DNA of 64,000 nucleotides from Bifidobacterium aquikefiri. Its GTDB lineage: Bacteria > Actinomycetota > Actinomycetes > Actinomycetales > Bifidobacteriaceae. The stretch covers positions 62,001 through 126,000 of the forward strand of contig NZ_MWXA01000007.1 in NCBI RefSeq assembly GCF_002259795.1, given 5' to 3'. The position numbers and the translations under genes are program-made. The notes below the pieces were generated by a model. It searched no databases. It was not told the DNA's origin and saw nothing but the letters and a program-made list of their open reading frames with translations. Shown here in pieces: positions 9,001-15,840 of the stretch (its first letter is position 1; the number at the start of each line of letters is the position of its first letter).

Positions 9001-11370
9001 CACGCCATCGTAATCGTTGGCCCGAATCACCGTCAGGGGGGTGCCGACATCTTTGAAGGTCGCCAAAGTGATGTGTGTGTCTGTTTTGGTATTCAGCGTG
9101 GAAGATATGGTCATGGCATGATTTGGATCGCCGGCCTCTCGATCGGCATCACCAGTGCCATATGGGTCTCCGACATCCAACACAAGAATGTCCGTCACGC
9201 CGCTGGCCGAGGAGAACGCCTTTGCAAGAGTTTGGTATGGCTTGGTAATGGTGCCATCGCCTGTGTCATCATCGCCGTCCTCAAACGACACGAACAAATC
9301 CTGTCCGACGCCCAGCACGTAGGTATTGTTTGAACCATCGCTGGATGCGGGAATGATCTTGTATCCTGAAGGAAGCCAATGCAAGGCGCTGGCCTCGCTG
9401 CTGGAGACATTCGCACCAGCAGTCTTGGTGGCGATGATCATGCCATTGCTGACAGCATCCATGCTTTTCTCAAAATACAGCTGAGAGGATGAAGACAGAT
9501 CATCGGTGATCTCGATACTGCCGTTGTTGGAAATCAGTATGCCCGAGTTCTGTTGCAAATTTCCAATGTGCACATCGCCCTCGATTTGCAGCGTTCCACT
9601 ATAGATCTGTATGTCTTGCCCCTCTGCGAGCGCGGAATTCCCAGTGACCTGGCCGCCTTGCATTGCAAAAACGCCGCTGTTGCGTATGGAGATGCCGCCG
9701 CCATACTGCTCAGTGTTTCCTCCCGTGATCACACCGGAAGTCATGGTAAGGGTGCCACCGTTGACGATGAATACCGACGAACCTTGAACGCCATTGCCAT
9801 CGAAGGTGATGCCGGTGATGGTCAAGGCGCCATTGCTATTGACCTGGGCAATTGGATCGCCAAAGCCGTGGTCTTCTGAATCCTCAGCATCAGCAGACCG
9901 TTTGGTGACCGTGATATCGCGCGCAGCGTCATCTTCATCCGACTGATACGCCCGAATGGTCACATCACCCTGGTTGACGTTGAGCTGAGAGGAAGTCACC
10001 AAATCGCTCATGACATGTATGGTCATTTTCACGCCCGGGGCGATGGGGAGTGAGGCAAGGGCTCTTGTCAACGTGGCATATGGCTTGCCTTCCGATCCCC
10101 TTCCAAAAATCTTGGTGTCGCTGCCTTGCGGCGCATCCGTGGCATCTGGGGAAGAGACATAGACGTCGGTCGCGCCGAGTTTCAAAACGATATGCCCTTG
10201 TGCCCCGCTGTTGTCAGCCTCAAGGGTGTATGCAATTCCTCCGTACGAGAACAGCTCCGCGACTCCCGCGCCAATGGCCGCCCCATCGCTACGCTGTGCG
10301 ATGACCGCGCCAACATGAGCGTCACCTTTTCCACTGATGGTAATGTGCGAGTCCTCATCGTCGAAATCGTCCCCGAGGACTATCACGCTTGAGGTTCCGA
10401 GATACAGGCCGTTGTCTGCAAACAGCTCTTCGGGGGTATCACCCTCACCAACGATTACTGTGCCATGGAGCGTCAAGGAACCACGGTTGCTGTAAATCGC
10501 CGAGCCGTCAGCGGCAGAGGCATTGCCCGTAAAGAGACTGTCTTCAAGGGAGACGCTCGCATCGCTGTTATCCATGTAAATCGCGCCCCCGCTGGTGGAC
10601 TGCGATGCCGTTGCGATGTTGTCGCGAATGGTGACCCCGCTCAGCGTCAGATTGCCGACCACCTGCACTGCCGGCATGGAACCAGTTACCGAAGCGCCAT
10701 CGATAACAAGATCTTGAATGGTGAAGTTGACCGTGGCACTTACTATGACCATGAAATCGGTGAAAGCAGGATCGCTTCCGCCATCACCTGCATGTCTGGT
10801 AATCGTGATGGGGTCGTCATCATCTTCAATCTCAGGATCAGGGAGAATTGTCAGGGAAATGTCTGCGATATCAGGCGATATGGTCTCGGATACTTCGAGA
10901 TCGGTCATCACATAGATGGCATAGCCATCAGCGGCTTGCTCGACGGCATACGACAGCGTGGCGAAGGGTGCCTCGCGCGTTCCATAGGTCTGCGCCTGTT
11001 CGTTCGTGCCAGTCGCATCGGTGCCATCGGAGGAAACGTACACACCTCCCGTAAAAGTTTGCGATCGCATCGCGCGCGAAGCCTGCGATTCCAGCGAAGC
11101 CTGCGATTCCAGCGACAGATCCGATCCCAATTGCTTCTGGTCAAAGAGCTGCTGATTATCGAAGACGTTGACGTTACCATCGCCGAGATTCTCGGACGAT
11201 TCTTCAAGAGTCTGAGTCTGGGACTGAGCATGCGAGCCAGTGAGCGAATCCGCGTCGGTAACGGCATTTGCGGAAATTGGAGAGCCGATCACCAACATAT
11301 ATATGGATATGCAAAGCATGGAAGCCGCGATAATCAGCAACCGGAAAATGCTATGTCTTCCGCGTTTCAT
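1..11370 (-). CDS. Giant secreted modular beta-helix protein (C-terminus beyond left edge)
   Basis: One uninterrupted frame from an ATG at 11370 to base 1: I read every in-frame triplet and found no stop, so at least 3,790 residues. A GAGGAAAG ribosome site precedes the ATG. The N-terminus is a signal peptide (MKRGRH, hydrophobic core, ISANA end). The rest is ten modules of about 290-570 residues. Each opens with a YVxSxGxD...GT..KPYATL..A motif, typical of DUF1565/pectate-lyase-like right-handed beta-helices. Each continues with GGGIY / SG.ITGN-type rungs like those of polymorphic outer-membrane repeats. Each closes with an ARINVE ... YVL linker. Module starts lie near 11046, 10170, 9300, 8185, 7207, 6129, 5085, 4032, 2946 and 1230; an eleventh (DFYVS) begins at the edge. 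Inference: a wall-anchored or secreted adhesin. The anchor lies outside the window. It follows the pilus sortase gene in the same direction. Confidence 0.9.
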   Translation of the reverse strand, partial: MKRGRHSIFRLLIIAASMLCISIYMLVIGSPISANAVTDADSLTGSHAQSQTQTLEESSENLGDGNVNVFDNQQLFDQKQLGSDLSLESQASLESQASRAMRSQTFTGGVYVSSDGTDATGTNEQAQTYGTREAPFATLSYAVEQAADGYAIYVMTDLEVSETISPDIADISLTILPDPEIEDDDDPITITRHAGDGGSDPAFTDFMVIVSATVNFTIQDLVIDGASVTGSMPAVQVVGNLTLSGVTIRDNIATASQSTSGGAIYMDNSDASVSLEDSLFTGNASAADGSAIYSNRGSLTLHGTVIVGEGDTPEELFADNGLYLGTSSVIVLGDDFDDEDSHITISGKGDAHVGAVIAQRSDGAAIGAGVAELFSYGGIAYTLEADNSGAQGHIVLKLGATDVYVSSPDATDAPQGSDTKIFGRGSEGKPYATLTRALASLPIAPGVKMTIHVMSDLVTSSQLNVNQGDVTIRAYQSDEDDAARDITVTKRSADAEDSEDHGFGDPIAQVNSNGALTITGITFDGNGVQGSSVFIVNGGTLTMTSGVITGGNTEQYGGGISIRNSGVFAMQGGQVTGNSALAEGQDIQIYSGTLQIEGDVHIGNLQQNSGILISNNGSIEITDDLSSSSQLYFEKSMDAVSNGMIIATKTAGANVSSSEASALHWLPSGYKIIPASSDGSNNTYVLGVGQDLFVSFEDGDDDTGDGTITKPYQTLAKAFSSASGVTDILVLDVGDPYGTGDADREAGDPNHAMTISSTLNTKTDTHITLATFKDVGTPLTVIRANDYDGVLFSVGNNNSSLTIENITIDGGVPEEDSGLESTLAQQSSAVRVSNSSVVFTLGESGVIQNNRAREGAGVNLTAGAVVLDGGVIRRNQAIHNSATYGTGGGVYVNGSNATFTMLSGSIRENNAHRQGGGVYLYTGTTNLRGGELTDNSARYSTTPEDDDPDDGESPEAVITEGTGQGIFWRSGTLTVAGNIRIGVNDNDNGIYTTAVIPQDGNLSDTARINVESVSPTAGKVIAKKSNGVTSEEEAAAHWHYQDETFIIGVTPANTTDYVLVTVDEIFVASWGSDVTGVGTVSKPVATLTKAMTLVPSSGVQKTVVVMDDIAFSAGITIGSGKNVTLTSWDEADTSDADNRVTVKRGTLPSTELYMGSFATVTTNGKLTIQNIIINGTKESLPEDTYAQALIGVSGSGSMTNPQPTTLTLSDGATITNNRTNTPGGGIHVTRSNTYTNAISVTFEAGSLVSDNEAASGAGAYVEYADAGFVLAGSITGNVASGGVGHQVFLGSTSYATIVSGAQVGGTGSVGGLYRASSSKGLRQSDNVDPSSTWIDIERFTSDTAGSTVVNKNGGDAISYEEAEAYHYLGAYAVTVGSTTGVYVLDRARQLYVASDGHDTGDDAWGTVEKPLASVAQAASWARSGKDVFGDSYQTTIVVMDSITFSATAKVRDNTAVTVTSWDQAAGADDQGRVTVSRNTDTGDGPFLGSFITVESSPTNGYVSTLVVRGIVIDGGMSSLGDDVVCDSLIYINGVSTVNSSAHVTHTINVTLEEQAELRGNRAQRGGGIYADYRPANTYTGATRYNYLNTYLTLADSSSITANHATESGGGVFVQRQSGTNGMGSDYIRLKGTIAGNTTAGRGQQLYAHNTKLDIYSGVVIGEDNEDGGVSANNLSSLFRQIGDLDPQTTRVTIENPASPPSIGTVVVDKSDGSNTSQAEAAAYQSLVAPLTVMPRNTTQYELGVAQTDFYVASTGQDDGDSAWGTLEDPFASIAKAFSTARSGNDADGNPRAYTVHVMDDLDITSVGTVDNGKRITLQSWEEADTSDDANRVRLARGTSDSGTLYKGSFINVSPKGTLTVQDIILDGSKDGLESQQYAESLIYAGSATSTSGETTTLVTIASGALLTNNRAVQGGAVSVVSMYSSSNAATTMEATFEEGSRIAGNEAQQGGGVYIQRRPYTSTTRLTTVNTHFKGEVVENSALVGGQQIWLADTNTSYGLSAVNLYSGVHIGGVTSVGGVYVENMGYLRQQGNLDENSGSYIAVENSNVLTNNQNLIAVQGGIAPQAFESAFYHIPGWLVAPNGSNHRITRAAAPSAVYVSSSGSDTAAGTKDAPYRTVEYALESIAGGTATSLPAEVHVYLLDDITLSRNVFITNSHNITVATEPDVLSDTGAVTLTTSTIASFVTVQNSGSFKTTFSMSDVNVDGYDHEWTAPTAAAAANSLHAFIDISQTTTVAAVTVNLTRTSFSSDSGDIGGVLNMKGAASSVVNVSDSEFTPVSKASQSSTHHIMHIALGTLNIDQSTFSENYSQDDYDTTLITMTSTNSNLVLQDTVFSGNGNVAHRQRVIDYLYGSLTISGKVKLGTDAQQGGVRMGSGVTLKQTGDLDAESRINVYTKTSAINGTIITDKSSTYVSETEAALYHYQASTRYTIIDKPNTQYVLKVSSDIYVAHADPDVSPELTAGSDTDGDGSIEKPYATLGVALTQAGSGASGSLLFTTTIHIMENIVVSAPQQSTEGTYKTVIIRAWRDATDERAPTGEVTMLRDSEWTASDYMLKGGTGVSYLSLRDITMSGNAQAFEQPIDSGMVGSHITLGNDARLINNSSSSATSMITSVAVTGGEISGNTTSGAGAVVGSLSMSNGEISGNEATDSGSIVETLSSMSGGEISGNSTVSGATINISTNATIEGTAKIVGNTCQGCPALGVYWTNGTLTVAGNAQIGSSADHNGIYNARGTNYTINQSGSLGDDAYINVLGVSGATYRTRIVYKSGGGISDGEAAKYHWLANSLFSIKCDASSSEYYSLDGDTSNLFIASYGDDAGAGTVTDPLRTLSYAISVGKPGSAGNVSTSTLTVMTDLDITGALTIADYRDTTIQQWDSDDPAAESGKGEDWDGYAPSADDGRPTISSTGATAYRLLSVAAEGELTLSGVIVSGAKQTATLQLVYVNGGTLTISESDLTHAYTNNSTNLYGAGLYNNQGSVAIENGAISNNKINYSGGGGAGIYSTGAQAEVTIQDSIISGNTAPANGGGVYVNNGSFDATDTVISGNAIVNTLGAGYGGGVYIASSSQVTFERVEIQSNTLDANSYANGAGLYQTSNTALTLTDVNVHDNAINQYGSYSGLGGGIYISTGVTGTFNMTGGSVSSNDNLKSNSYGSNTTRGGGLAFMGSGTYTLEDVDISENSLPNTTAGSGGGVYVDGDVDLTLTELSISENSARLHGGGLSVGSGASTVTLDDVEISENTTTNSTGIGGGIYYPTNASEHELVFSGNTVVQNNTAGSSTGDDIYSQDRITLEDKPIIGTSGDAGVWLAKAADFELPDDLDGDAAIVLESSSEYFVGKVLAEKTGGTAVNADEAALYQLNVPVYFVESDVDNSEYILDAVSDFYVADDSDFKDNGIPAGSDATGDGTKEHPYASIAKAVSVAAVGETELTLHKSNVFVMDDLSWTLPVTLNANKNISVQAWRDDSDSRAPDNDESVTVTRQLTATGITVQSPAALTVQDIELNGNKSQLSPAYNAPMASVSGSFTLGNQARMVDSQTAPFIVSEATTAKVALMPGSRLSGFQSSSGTTAPLVAKAGTTTMSGGTITDNHSTASTTTASGGVLVNGGTFTMTAGTIESNTAQYGGGINLSSGTVTLSGDARVTGNSATAQGGGIYRGTAGTLSIGGSSQISGNTATTGNGIYSASTSSALTVKQSARIGTSVSDNGVYLYNQNGYISQSGDLDAIARINVEFKTNATTESYSRIVLKSGAETTPAEAQHYYYQAHKGYRIIQNPINTTEYVLRAASDFYVS

Positions 11371-11497
11371 GCTTGCTTTCCTCTCGGTAGATTCATACCA
11401 GTTCTGCTTCACCATCGTCATTATCTTCGCCATTATTAACGTTCTGTACACTATAGGACACTTAGTATAATTTAGCATATTTACCTGTTTGCCCTTT

Positions 11498-11527
11498 GCT
11501 GATAGCTGACAGCTGACAACTATCAGC
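11498..11527 (-). repeat. Hairpin between sortase and giant gene
   Basis: A perfect 8-bp inverted repeat (GCTGATAG / CTATCAGC) with a 14-base loop that itself holds two TGTCAG copies. It lies between the sortase stop and the giant gene's start. There is no T-run after it on either strand, so it is not a classical terminator. It may stabilise or process the mRNA. Confidence 0.5.
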
Positions 11528-11555
11528 CGCAGGCTCGCACGTTGCCCTCGCTCGC

Positions 11556-11597
11556 CAATCACTACCAATCACTACCAATCACTCACCAATCACTCAC
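11556..11597. repeat. Short tandem repeat at sortase stop codon
   Basis: Two copies of CAATCACTAC followed by two of CAATCACTCAC, contiguous. The array overlaps the last codon and the stop of the sortase gene, so copy number changes would fall in or just after the stop region. Confidence 0.8.
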
Positions 11598-12718
11598 CAC
11601 CAGGGAAGCCAGAGCGCATGCCTCGCACGCATGAAACGCATGGCTCGTCTTCTGCGTCGGGCTATGGCCGCGCATATCAGTGAGGCCAGAAGCATGATTC
11701 CCACAACCAGCGGAATCCACAGGATGTCCCTGCGCGCATCGGGTATGGGGGAAACCGGCTGCGGAATGTTCCCCCGATGCCCCGAAACCAGCAGACGATG
11801 CGTGTTGATGCCGTATGGGGTGCAGGTCATCAATGTCAGGCGTTCCTCGCCTTCCGTCAAGCCTAATTTGGAAATATCGGTAGGTTCGATCACCTCAATG
11901 CGATCGACGATGTAGCCAAAGGTTCTGCCCATCGTGGTCACATACATTTCATCGCCTTTCTGCAACTCGCCCAGACGAGTGAAGAACAGCGCGGTCGGCA
12001 ATCCACGGTGCGCGGTGATCACAGTGTGGGATCCGGGCTGATCGACCGGAAAACTGGTTCCATAGAGATGGCCGGCGCCGGAATTCAGTGTGGAGCTCAG
12101 CGTGCCGTGATACACCGGCAGTTTCACCGAAATTTTCGGCACTTCGACCGAACCGATGATGCCATTGCCCTGATCCAGAATGCTCATGTATTCCTGATCC
12201 TTTTCAGAGGTGCTCTGTTCTCGAGGCTGAGGTTGACCAGAACCGGTGCCCAACAATTGCCCGAAAGCCTCTGAAAGATCACCCTCATGCTCTGCGGAAG
12301 AATAGGGGTCGTTCAACTCCCCAATATCATGCGGGCCGCTGGCGAAAAGCTTGCGGTTGTATTCCCTGGCCTTCTCCAAGGCAAGCTCACCTTCGGGGTA
12401 TGGCCATTGCGCCACCTTGCGGTTCGACTCTTCGGCGATCATCGCGAATTTGTAGGCACTGTAAGTCTGATACAACATCGGATATAGCACTATTGCCAGG
12501 CCGCACAGCACGGCTATTCCGGCGATAATGCGATATATCGAAGCCTTGCGGCGTAGTTTGGCCTGCAACGCCCCTATCTCGGATGATTTCGCCAGAGATT
12601 CATCCATCAGGGCACGAAACGAATACCATGAACCATCGTTCTTCTGCCCACCTTGAGGCATCTCCGGGCGCGCCCCAGGCGTGGCTTTCTTGGCCTTCTT
12701 GGCCTTCTTCCCCTTCAT
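11594..12718 (-). CDS. Class C pilin-polymerising sortase
   Basis: A 374-residue membrane cysteine transpeptidase that joins pilin subunits through sorting-signal threonines and pilin lysines. Visible: a Lys-rich cytoplasmic start, a membrane segment at about 59-85, catalytic His near 237 (TVITAHRG), catalytic Cys near 299 (TLMTCTPYG), Arg near 308 (NTHRLLVSGHRG), and a second C-terminal membrane segment before an Arg-rich tail. Two membrane segments and TLMTCTPYG are typical of class C (pilus) sortases. It is the third gene after two pilins, 89 bp downstream of the ancillary pilin, which fits a dedicated pilus assembly enzyme. The start has a GGGGGATC ribosome site. Substrates are inferred from neighbourhood. 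Confidence 0.95.
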   Translation of the reverse strand: MKGKKAKKAKKATPGARPEMPQGGQKNDGSWYSFRALMDESLAKSSEIGALQAKLRRKASIYRIIAGIAVLCGLAIVLYPMLYQTYSAYKFAMIAEESNRKVAQWPYPEGELALEKAREYNRKLFASGPHDIGELNDPYSSAEHEGDLSEAFGQLLGTGSGQPQPREQSTSEKDQEYMSILDQGNGIIGSVEVPKISVKLPVYHGTLSSTLNSGAGHLYGTSFPVDQPGSHTVITAHRGLPTALFFTRLGELQKGDEMYVTTMGRTFGYIVDRIEVIEPTDISKLGLTEGEERLTLMTCTPYGINTHRLLVSGHRGNIPQPVSPIPDARRDILWIPLVVGIMLLASLICAAIARRRRRAMRFMRARHALWLPWW

Positions 12719-12807
12719 GATCCCCCATTCAACAATCGACCTGTTTGGGCATCCCCTGCACCGGGGAGCACACAGCGGCTATGCATATCGCTGTGCCGAT
12801 TCTCATA

Positions 12808-15393
12808 TCACGGCGCAGAAACCCCTACCTTCGTTCCTTCGCTTTCACTTTCCTTGGCCTTCCTTCGCTTCAGCAGCACTCCGATCAGCAGGATCATCGC
12901 CGCGATGAGCGCAAAGAGTGCCATTCCCACACCGGTTTTGGCCAGAGTGTCCCACGGGAAGGGCGCTATCGCGTTCACATCCTGCGATGTCTTGCCGTTG
13001 AGCACGTCGATTTCGTGAGCATAGAAGGTGTGCTTGATGTGATCGACGTCATTAACCCATTCGTTGGTGGCTGGCCGTAGATAAGCCGGCAAACCGTTCG
13101 GGTGCATGAAGTTCGCCCCCGCATACAGATATTCCGCAGCCAGCACTTCCGTCGGCATGCTGTCGCTGTTGTAAGTCGGATCGATCCTCACCGTAAAATC
13201 GACCATCGTGAGGTTGTCTGCACTGTAGCCTTGCGGCTGCTTGACTTCCTGCACCCGATAGTCACTGTCCGCTTCCAATCCCTTGATGCGCACACGGCCC
13301 GAATCGTCGGCTTTCAAACTCTGAGTCTCGCCATCCCCACATGGGGCGCCGGAAGTGCGATGATACACATCCGAACGCAGCGTGAAGCATTGGTTGACAT
13401 CACTGGCAGACACCGTGAATTCAGCGCCCGAGAGGGTCTCGTTGCTACGGGAATCAACCTTGGTGATGGTCAGCGGGAAGGTGAACACCGCCGCATGAGT
13501 TGAAGTGATCGAACCATACATTGTGGAGTCCGTGAAATCGGTGTAGTCGTGCATATAGGAGTTGTTGGTGAACTCAACCGTCGCCAAGGTGTTCTCATTG
13601 GTGGCGATACTGCCGTTATCGTCTGCCGCTCCAACGAGGATGCGCTGTTGATACTGTACGGTTACGGTTTCTCCCCCGTTGGCACGAAGCACCCAGTCCG
13701 GCAGCTGCACCACGAAATACCGCTCCCCTTGCGCATTTGATGCAGACTGGCGGAAAGCGAAACATGACGTATCGGTATTCGTAGCCCCCAACTCGCAGTT
13801 CTGCTGATATTGCAAGGTGGTCGATCCGACGGTGACGGTCATGGCTTTCGGATCCGCATCGGAAAGACCGGTGCCACGATAGTCAAGCGCGATGTCGAAA
13901 CGTACGGGATTCTTGGCTTCGTCAGCGACCTGGTACACCTGCGCACCTTGTGCTGTTCGCAACTGCGTCGTGCTCAGCTTCGATGGGCTTTGCATGACGG
14001 CGTGGTTCAGAATGAGCGTTTCAGACGATGCACTCTCGGAACTTAAGGTTGAGAGCTGTTTGTCAACAGGCGTGTTTGTGCCGGTGGACGATTTTGATGA
14101 CGCTGACAATGACTCAGCTGACTTAATTGCCCCAGATGACACCGAGGATGATTCAGAAACCGTGCTGCCGCTCTGCAATGCCGCTGCCTGATTGCCGAAA
14201 GCGTTGAGAATGGGCGTGCCGTTTGCGAGCGCACTGCCCGCCGTGCGCCCGCCCTCGTATGCGGCATGCCCCGATTCCTTCAGAAAATTGTCAAAATACG
14301 GGATGTTGGTGGTAATCACATATGGCACCAACTCGCCCATCGGGTACGTGGGGTGGTCGCTTTTCGATGGATGATCAATCTCGATGTTCGCCCCGACCGC
14401 GTCACCTTTGACTTTGAGATTGCCGAGCCGGTGCAGGACTTCGGTCCCTGCTGAGTTATACATATCAAAAAATGTGGTGCTGCCGTCGTGAGTGAGTGGA
14501 ATCTTCGTGCCGAGAATCATCGCAGGAGCGTGTGTGCCTGCGAGTGGAGTCCCATAGTGATCTTGTGGATGCGGGTGCAGCAGCACGTAGAGGCCTGCAC
14601 CATAGGCATCGGGGTGGCTACCGATGACCTGGGAAATCTCCGGGTCGGCGGCATCGTCTAGGTCGAATACCGCTCGTGATTTTCCGTCCGCATACTCCTC
14701 GCCGGTTTCCTGATCGAAATACAGGCCAAAGCATGAGGTGTCCGTTCCTGCGACGCAATCGTTAGTTTCGGTGACGCCGAGCTCTTCTTCGAGCCAGTCT
14801 GCCAGCTGCCTGAACGGGCCGGTGGTCTGCGTGTTGGTGTTGAACCATGGGTCGGCATTCTGCTCGCTCACTTTAGTCTGCCAGCTCGCCGAAGCCCAAT
14901 GCAACGGATCGATGCCTTCGATGAGCCCGTCGGTATCGACCGTGGGCTTGTTGCCGGTGCGCATACCTTCGATGGCTGCAATCTCCAAGGCAAGAGTCTG
15001 CTTGAAGTTCAATGGATCGTCGCTTCCTCCAATGGTGCTGCCGTCCGACAGGGTGTTGGGAGAAGCGTTCACTCCGCCTTCGAGTGTGCGCAATGCCGCT
15101 GAAACGGGTTTGCCGTTCACCTCTTTGACGTCTGCGTATTCAGCGATCTTGTATGCCCAGAAAGTGTGACCACGGGTGGCATCGCCCGTCACCGTGATTT
15201 GTGGGCTTGTAGTGCTCTCGGCATATGCGCCGGTGTCTGCGGCAGATGCCGTGGAGGAAAGGCTCCCGCACAGCGCTACCGAAAGCAGCGCCACGAAGAG
15301 CAACGTCATGACCATTCCAGCAAAGGGGGTGCCGAGAGTCGCGCATCGCCGCCGCAAGGCGTTGCCGGCCTTATCACTATTGCGATCTTGCAT
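12808..15393 (-). CDS. Ancillary/tip pilin, sortase substrate with LAKTG signal
   Basis: An 861-residue secreted protein. The ATG at 15393 is preferred over a GTG at 15402 because AGAAAG is better spaced. A long N-terminal signal segment ends near STASA. A Ser-rich stretch lies in the middle (about 400-470). A C-terminal Cna-B/SpaA-like domain starts at LTITKVDS and has an E-box-like YRVQEVKQPQGY, the usual arrangement for a Lys-Asn isopeptide bond. The sorting signal near residue 817 reads LAKTG, not LPxTG, followed by a hydrophobic stretch and KRRK. Four cysteines occur in two CxxxxxxxCF-like pairs (for example CVAGTDTSCF), unusual for a pilin and perhaps disulfide loops. Position between major pilin and sortase suggests a tip or minor subunit; binding specificity is unknown. 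Confidence 0.88.
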   Translation of the reverse strand: MQDRNSDKAGNALRRRCATLGTPFAGMVMTLLFVALLSVALCGSLSSTASAADTGAYAESTTSPQITVTGDATRGHTFWAYKIAEYADVKEVNGKPVSAALRTLEGGVNASPNTLSDGSTIGGSDDPLNFKQTLALEIAAIEGMRTGNKPTVDTDGLIEGIDPLHWASASWQTKVSEQNADPWFNTNTQTTGPFRQLADWLEEELGVTETNDCVAGTDTSCFGLYFDQETGEEYADGKSRAVFDLDDAADPEISQVIGSHPDAYGAGLYVLLHPHPQDHYGTPLAGTHAPAMILGTKIPLTHDGSTTFFDMYNSAGTEVLHRLGNLKVKGDAVGANIEIDHPSKSDHPTYPMGELVPYVITTNIPYFDNFLKESGHAAYEGGRTAGSALANGTPILNAFGNQAAALQSGSTVSESSSVSSGAIKSAESLSASSKSSTGTNTPVDKQLSTLSSESASSETLILNHAVMQSPSKLSTTQLRTAQGAQVYQVADEAKNPVRFDIALDYRGTGLSDADPKAMTVTVGSTTLQYQQNCELGATNTDTSCFAFRQSASNAQGERYFVVQLPDWVLRANGGETVTVQYQQRILVGAADDNGSIATNENTLATVEFTNNSYMHDYTDFTDSTMYGSITSTHAAVFTFPLTITKVDSRSNETLSGAEFTVSASDVNQCFTLRSDVYHRTSGAPCGDGETQSLKADDSGRVRIKGLEADSDYRVQEVKQPQGYSADNLTMVDFTVRIDPTYNSDSMPTEVLAAEYLYAGANFMHPNGLPAYLRPATNEWVNDVDHIKHTFYAHEIDVLNGKTSQDVNAIAPFPWDTLAKTGVGMALFALIAAMILLIGVLLKRRKAKESESEGTKVGVSAP

Positions 15394-15468
15394 AGCAATC
15401 ACTTTCTCTGGAACGGTTGAGAGTGGTTTGAAGTGGTTGGATTCCGATGAAGTGAGATATCACAGGGA

Positions 15469-15667
15469 TGAGATCTCTCGACTACGGCTTCGCCTCCGCT
15501 CGAGATGACAAAACAAGGGAACACTCGAGACGACAGAGTGAGGAGCTACTCGGGACGACCAGATAAAGGAACACTCGAGACGACAAGGTAAGGACAACGT
15601 CATTCCGTGCGCCCCCTATTTCTGTCATCTCGAGCGGAGGCGCGCAGCGCCGCAGTCGAGAGATCTC
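15469..15667. repeat. Composite dispersed repeat, copy a
   Basis: Intergenic between the two pilin genes (15394-15840, no gene). Two inverted arms: GAGATCTCTCGACTACGGC...CTCGAGATGACA at 15472-15508, and its complement TGTCATCTCGAGCGGAGG...CGAGAGATCTC at 15623-15667. Between them are about four degenerate tandem units of roughly 25 bp, each starting CTCGAGAYGAC. It belongs to the same family as the copies near 19.0, 21.4, 24.1, 34.4 and 40.3 kb. Confidence 0.85.
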
Positions 15668-15708
15668 CCCCTCGCATATCGACACCTGAGTGGCTTGCGT
15701 TATGCGGG

Positions 15709-15748
15709 AAGCCCTCCCCCACGACTCGAAGAACGGGAGAGAGGGCTT
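15709..15748 (-). terminator. Hairpin after major pilin gene
   Basis: AAGCCCTC at 15709-15716 pairs with GAGGGCTT at 15741-15748, about 90 bp after the major pilin stop. On the minus strand the stem is not followed by a clear T-run. It could partly terminate or protect the upstream pilin message, giving more major than ancillary pilin. That role is inferred. Confidence 0.5.
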
Positions 15749-15840
15749 TCGTGATGAGCATTGAGCTCTGAGGCCACAGAATCAGCTCGTTAGCTTAGAA
15801 CTCAATGCCTCAGAACTCAATCGCTTCAGAACTCGCTGCC

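Noticed and set aside
1-11370. Possible frameshift or internal stop in the giant gene
   Set aside because: All in-frame triplets were read; no minus-strand stop occurs and the repeat motifs stay in one frame throughout.
58-11439. Many plus-strand open frames, up to 324 codons (10465-11439), opposite the giant gene
   Set aside because: They are antisense to a continuous beta-helix coding frame, share its codon phase, lack ribosome sites and match nothing recognisable.
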